6,099 nt of DNA, from contig CAJMSV010000099.1 in the NCBI GenBank assembly GCA_905216175.1, positions 1 through 6,099 on the forward strand. Direction: 5' to 3'. The notes below the pieces were generated by a model, which saw only the letters and a list, made by a program, of their open reading frames with translations, searched no databases and was not told the origin of the DNA. This document shows positions 5,906-6,099 of the stretch, piece by piece; positions within the stretch are counted from its first letter, which is position 1; each line of letters begins with the position of its first letter. Source of the DNA: an uncultured bacterium. Its GTDB lineage: Bacteria; Actinomycetota; Coriobacteriia; Coriobacteriales; Coriobacteriaceae. A program made the position numbers and the translations under genes.

Positions 5906-5935
5906 CTACCTAGTTTACCTGCGTGTTCCATAACC

Positions 5936-5958
5936 TGCCGACAATTTTTCGGCAATTT
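5936..5958 (+). terminator. possible terminator after cca
   Basis: TGCCGA (5936-5941) pairs with TCGGCA (5949-5954) around a 7-base loop. The tail that follows is only ATTT then GGAATTT, a poor T-run. The position 31 bases after the cca stop and before the tRNA promoter region fits a terminator of moderate strength. Confidence 0.5.
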
Positions 5959-5969
5959 GGAATTTCTTC

Positions 5970-5998
5970 TTGCGCTGACGTTTTTTGTCCCGTAATAT
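5970..5998 (+). promoter_or_regulatory. possible promoter of the tRNA-Glu gene
   Basis: TTGCGC (5970-5975) and TAATAT (5993-5998) are separated by 17 bases. They match the -35 and -10 consensus at three and four positions. TATATT at 5996-6001 is a better -10 hexamer, paired with CTGACG (5975-5980) at a short 15-base spacing. Either would start RNA about 20-30 bases before the tRNA, in an AT-rich patch that stands out from the GC-rich surroundings. Confidence 0.42.
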
Positions 5999-6032
5999 AT
6001 TTCCTCGCAGCACGGCAGTGCAGATGTCATGT

Positions 6033-6099
6033 GGCCCGTTCGTCTAGCGGTTTAGGACGCCGCCCTCTCAAGGCGGAGATCACCAGTTCGAATCTGGTA
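6033..6099 (+). tRNA. tRNA-Glu (anticodon CTC), cut by the window end
   Basis: The cloverleaf can be traced by eye. The 5' acceptor strand is GGCCCGT (6033-6039), followed by T8 and C9. The D stem is GTC/GAC. The anticodon stem CCGCC/GGCGG (6060-6064 with 6072-6076) closes the loop CTCTCAA, with anticodon CTC at 6067-6069, which reads GAG codons. The T stem ACCAG/CTGGT (6082-6086 with 6094-6098) holds the standard TTCGAAT loop. The window stops at the first base of the 3' acceptor strand. The final bases and any encoded CCA end are therefore missing, and the gene should end about 7 bases beyond the window. GAG appears to be the dominant Glu codon in the genes of this window, consistent with a dedicated CTC tRNA. 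Confidence 0.95.

Noticed and set aside
1..6099. CRISPR array, insertion sequence, phage or defence genes
   Set aside because: No repeated spacer array, transposase-like frame or terminal inverted repeats can be seen. All real genes are core metabolism or translation.

Overview
The window looks like chromosomal housekeeping DNA from a GC-rich, Gram-positive-type bacterium. The style of the proteins (an HPr with Ser46, a Gram-positive-like Enzyme I, very Gly/Ala/Glu-rich sequences, strong GAG/AAG/CTC codon preference) suggests the Coriobacteriia, for example Collinsella or a relative. That placement is inference from recognition, not from a search. All genes are on the + strand, and I see no mobile element, CRISPR array or phage gene.

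Layout. (1) Positions 87-2187 encode the two general proteins of the sugar phosphotransferase system (PTS), HPr (ptsH) and Enzyme I (ptsI). The 133-base gap between them contains a terminator-like hairpin. (2) Positions 2262-3194 encode a PfkB-family kinase resembling 1-phosphofructokinase. It lies 74 bases behind ptsI, with a strong hairpin lacking a T-run in that gap, and a very clear intrinsic terminator follows it. (3) Positions 3383-4315 encode a second kinase of the same family and the same length (310 aa), with its own likely promoter and its own terminator. (4) Positions 4493-5905 encode a CCA-adding tRNA nucleotidyltransferase with an HD domain. (5) A tRNA-Glu(CTC) gene begins at 6033 and is cut by the window end.

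How the genes fit together. Enzyme I takes phosphate from phosphoenolpyruvate and passes it to HPr, which feeds sugar-specific permeases (EII). None of those permeases is in this window. Sugars such as fructose enter as sugar phosphates and need a second phosphorylation before glycolysis, and the two PfkB-family kinases could do this. Both kinases carry Cys in place of the first Gly of the usual GAGD active-site motif, which makes their exact substrate uncertain. The cca gene and the tRNA belong to translation and appear unrelated to the sugar genes.

I found no clearly new system. The observations most worth a second look are the paired CAGD-type kinases beside ptsHI, the two intergenic hairpins in the ptsH-ptsI-kinase unit, and the unusual translation start of cca.
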